A stretch of DNA of 43,485 bases, taken from NCBI GenBank assembly GCA_032718475.1, contig JAUCBJ010005402.1, positions 1 to 43,485 of the forward strand, given 5' to 3'. Both the position numbers and the translations under genes were made by a program. Under the pieces are notes generated by a model. The model saw only the letters and a program-made list of their open reading frames with translations, searched no databases and had not been told where the DNA came from. Positions 43,380-43,485 of this stretch are shown piece after piece; positions within the stretch are counted from its first letter, which is position 1, and each line of letters starts with the position of its first letter. The stretch is from Nemertoderma westbladi. Its lineage: Eukaryota; Xenacoelomorpha; Nemertodermatida; Nemertodermatidae.

Positions 43380-43485
43380 ATGGTTAAAACGGGAGTAACA
43401 TTTAGAAAATTATATTTAGTATTGAGTAAACCGTTAGCTGCTGATTTAAAACCACAAGATATACCTAGAGTAAATACTACAAAAA
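43380..43485 (+). CDS. Start of another element gene, cut by the window end
   Basis: ATG at 43380, two bases after the stop of the pX-like gene. It is open for 35 codons to the window edge (MVKTGVTFRKLYLVL, then KPLAADLKPQDIPR). The tight spacing suggests co-transcription. There is too little to assign; a virion protein or protease gene is expected at this place in related elements, but no motif is visible. Confidence 0.6.
   Translation, partial: MVKTGVTFRKLYLVLSKPLAADLKPQDIPRVNTTK

Larger units (their letters stand above)
37186..43485 (+). mobile_element. Polinton/Maverick-like (adintovirus-like) element, partial and damaged
   Basis: Six same-strand genes or gene starts: a family B polymerase of the protein-primed type, an unknown protein, a RING protein, a packaging ATPase, a small hydrophobic-tailed core-like protein and a gene entering the window edge. 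The polymerase and the A32/FtsK-HerA ATPase together are the signature of Polintons and adintoviruses among animal mobile elements. Intergenic spaces are short (2-205 bp) after 41009 and very AT-rich. The polymerase is frameshifted and truncated, so the copy is an endogenous remnant at least in part. Integrase, protease and capsid genes are not visible here, and the outer limits are unknown. Confidence 0.8.

Overview
The window reads as nuclear DNA of a eukaryote, most likely a marine invertebrate. The evidence is spliced-looking exons, two APE-type non-LTR retrotransposons, a BEL/Pao element, hairpin MITEs, very large minisatellites and a Polinton/Maverick-like (adintovirus-like) element. The palindrome TAGGCCTA and close variants recur in single-copy stretches. 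This recalls echinoderm or other marine deuterostome introns, but I cannot name the species. There are no bacterial operons, rRNA genes, tRNA genes or CRISPR arrays that I can support.

Layout. 1-702: two pieces of one LINE family (family A) in opposite orientations. 1.8-2.7 kb: a 42-bp minisatellite. 3.3-3.6 kb: three decayed copies of a ~150-bp repeat. 4.5-5.05 kb: the last two exons of a minus-strand host gene whose other candidate exons lie at 10.5, 12.5 and 33.3 kb. All four junction phases agree, so most of the repeats sit in its introns. 5.08-5.80 kb: a long hairpin element. 6.17-10.03 kb: a dispersed element whose core is ~124 copies of a 30-bp monomer. A single-monomer copy of the same element lies inverted at 10.24-10.44 kb. 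11.6-12.25 kb: two small tandem repeats. 12.9-20.06 kb: a decayed BEL/Pao pol fragment, split by a nearly full-length family A LINE and bounded by inverted copies of a repeat module. 20.2-33.2 kb: a 27-bp minisatellite (~400 units), interrupted at 29.49-31.32 kb by a second, mutated LINE (family B). 33.9-35.4 kb: two MITEs and another LINE 3' end.

The right end (about 37.2 kb to the window edge) carries plus-strand genes typical of a Polinton/adintovirus. They are a protein-primed-type family B DNA polymerase that is frameshifted and cut off after motif A, an unknown 147-residue protein, a RING-finger protein, an A32/FtsK-HerA-type packaging ATPase, a small basic protein with an alanine-rich hydrophobic tail, and the start of another gene. 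Together they suggest a virus-like element that copies its own DNA, packages it with the ATPase and may modulate host ubiquitin signalling. The polymerase damage argues that this copy cannot replicate itself, although the later genes are open and intact. No integrase, protease or major capsid gene is visible inside the window; they could lie beyond the right edge.

Most long open frames in the window are not genes. The 42-, 30- and 27-bp arrays have periods divisible by three, so they read open in several frames on both strands.
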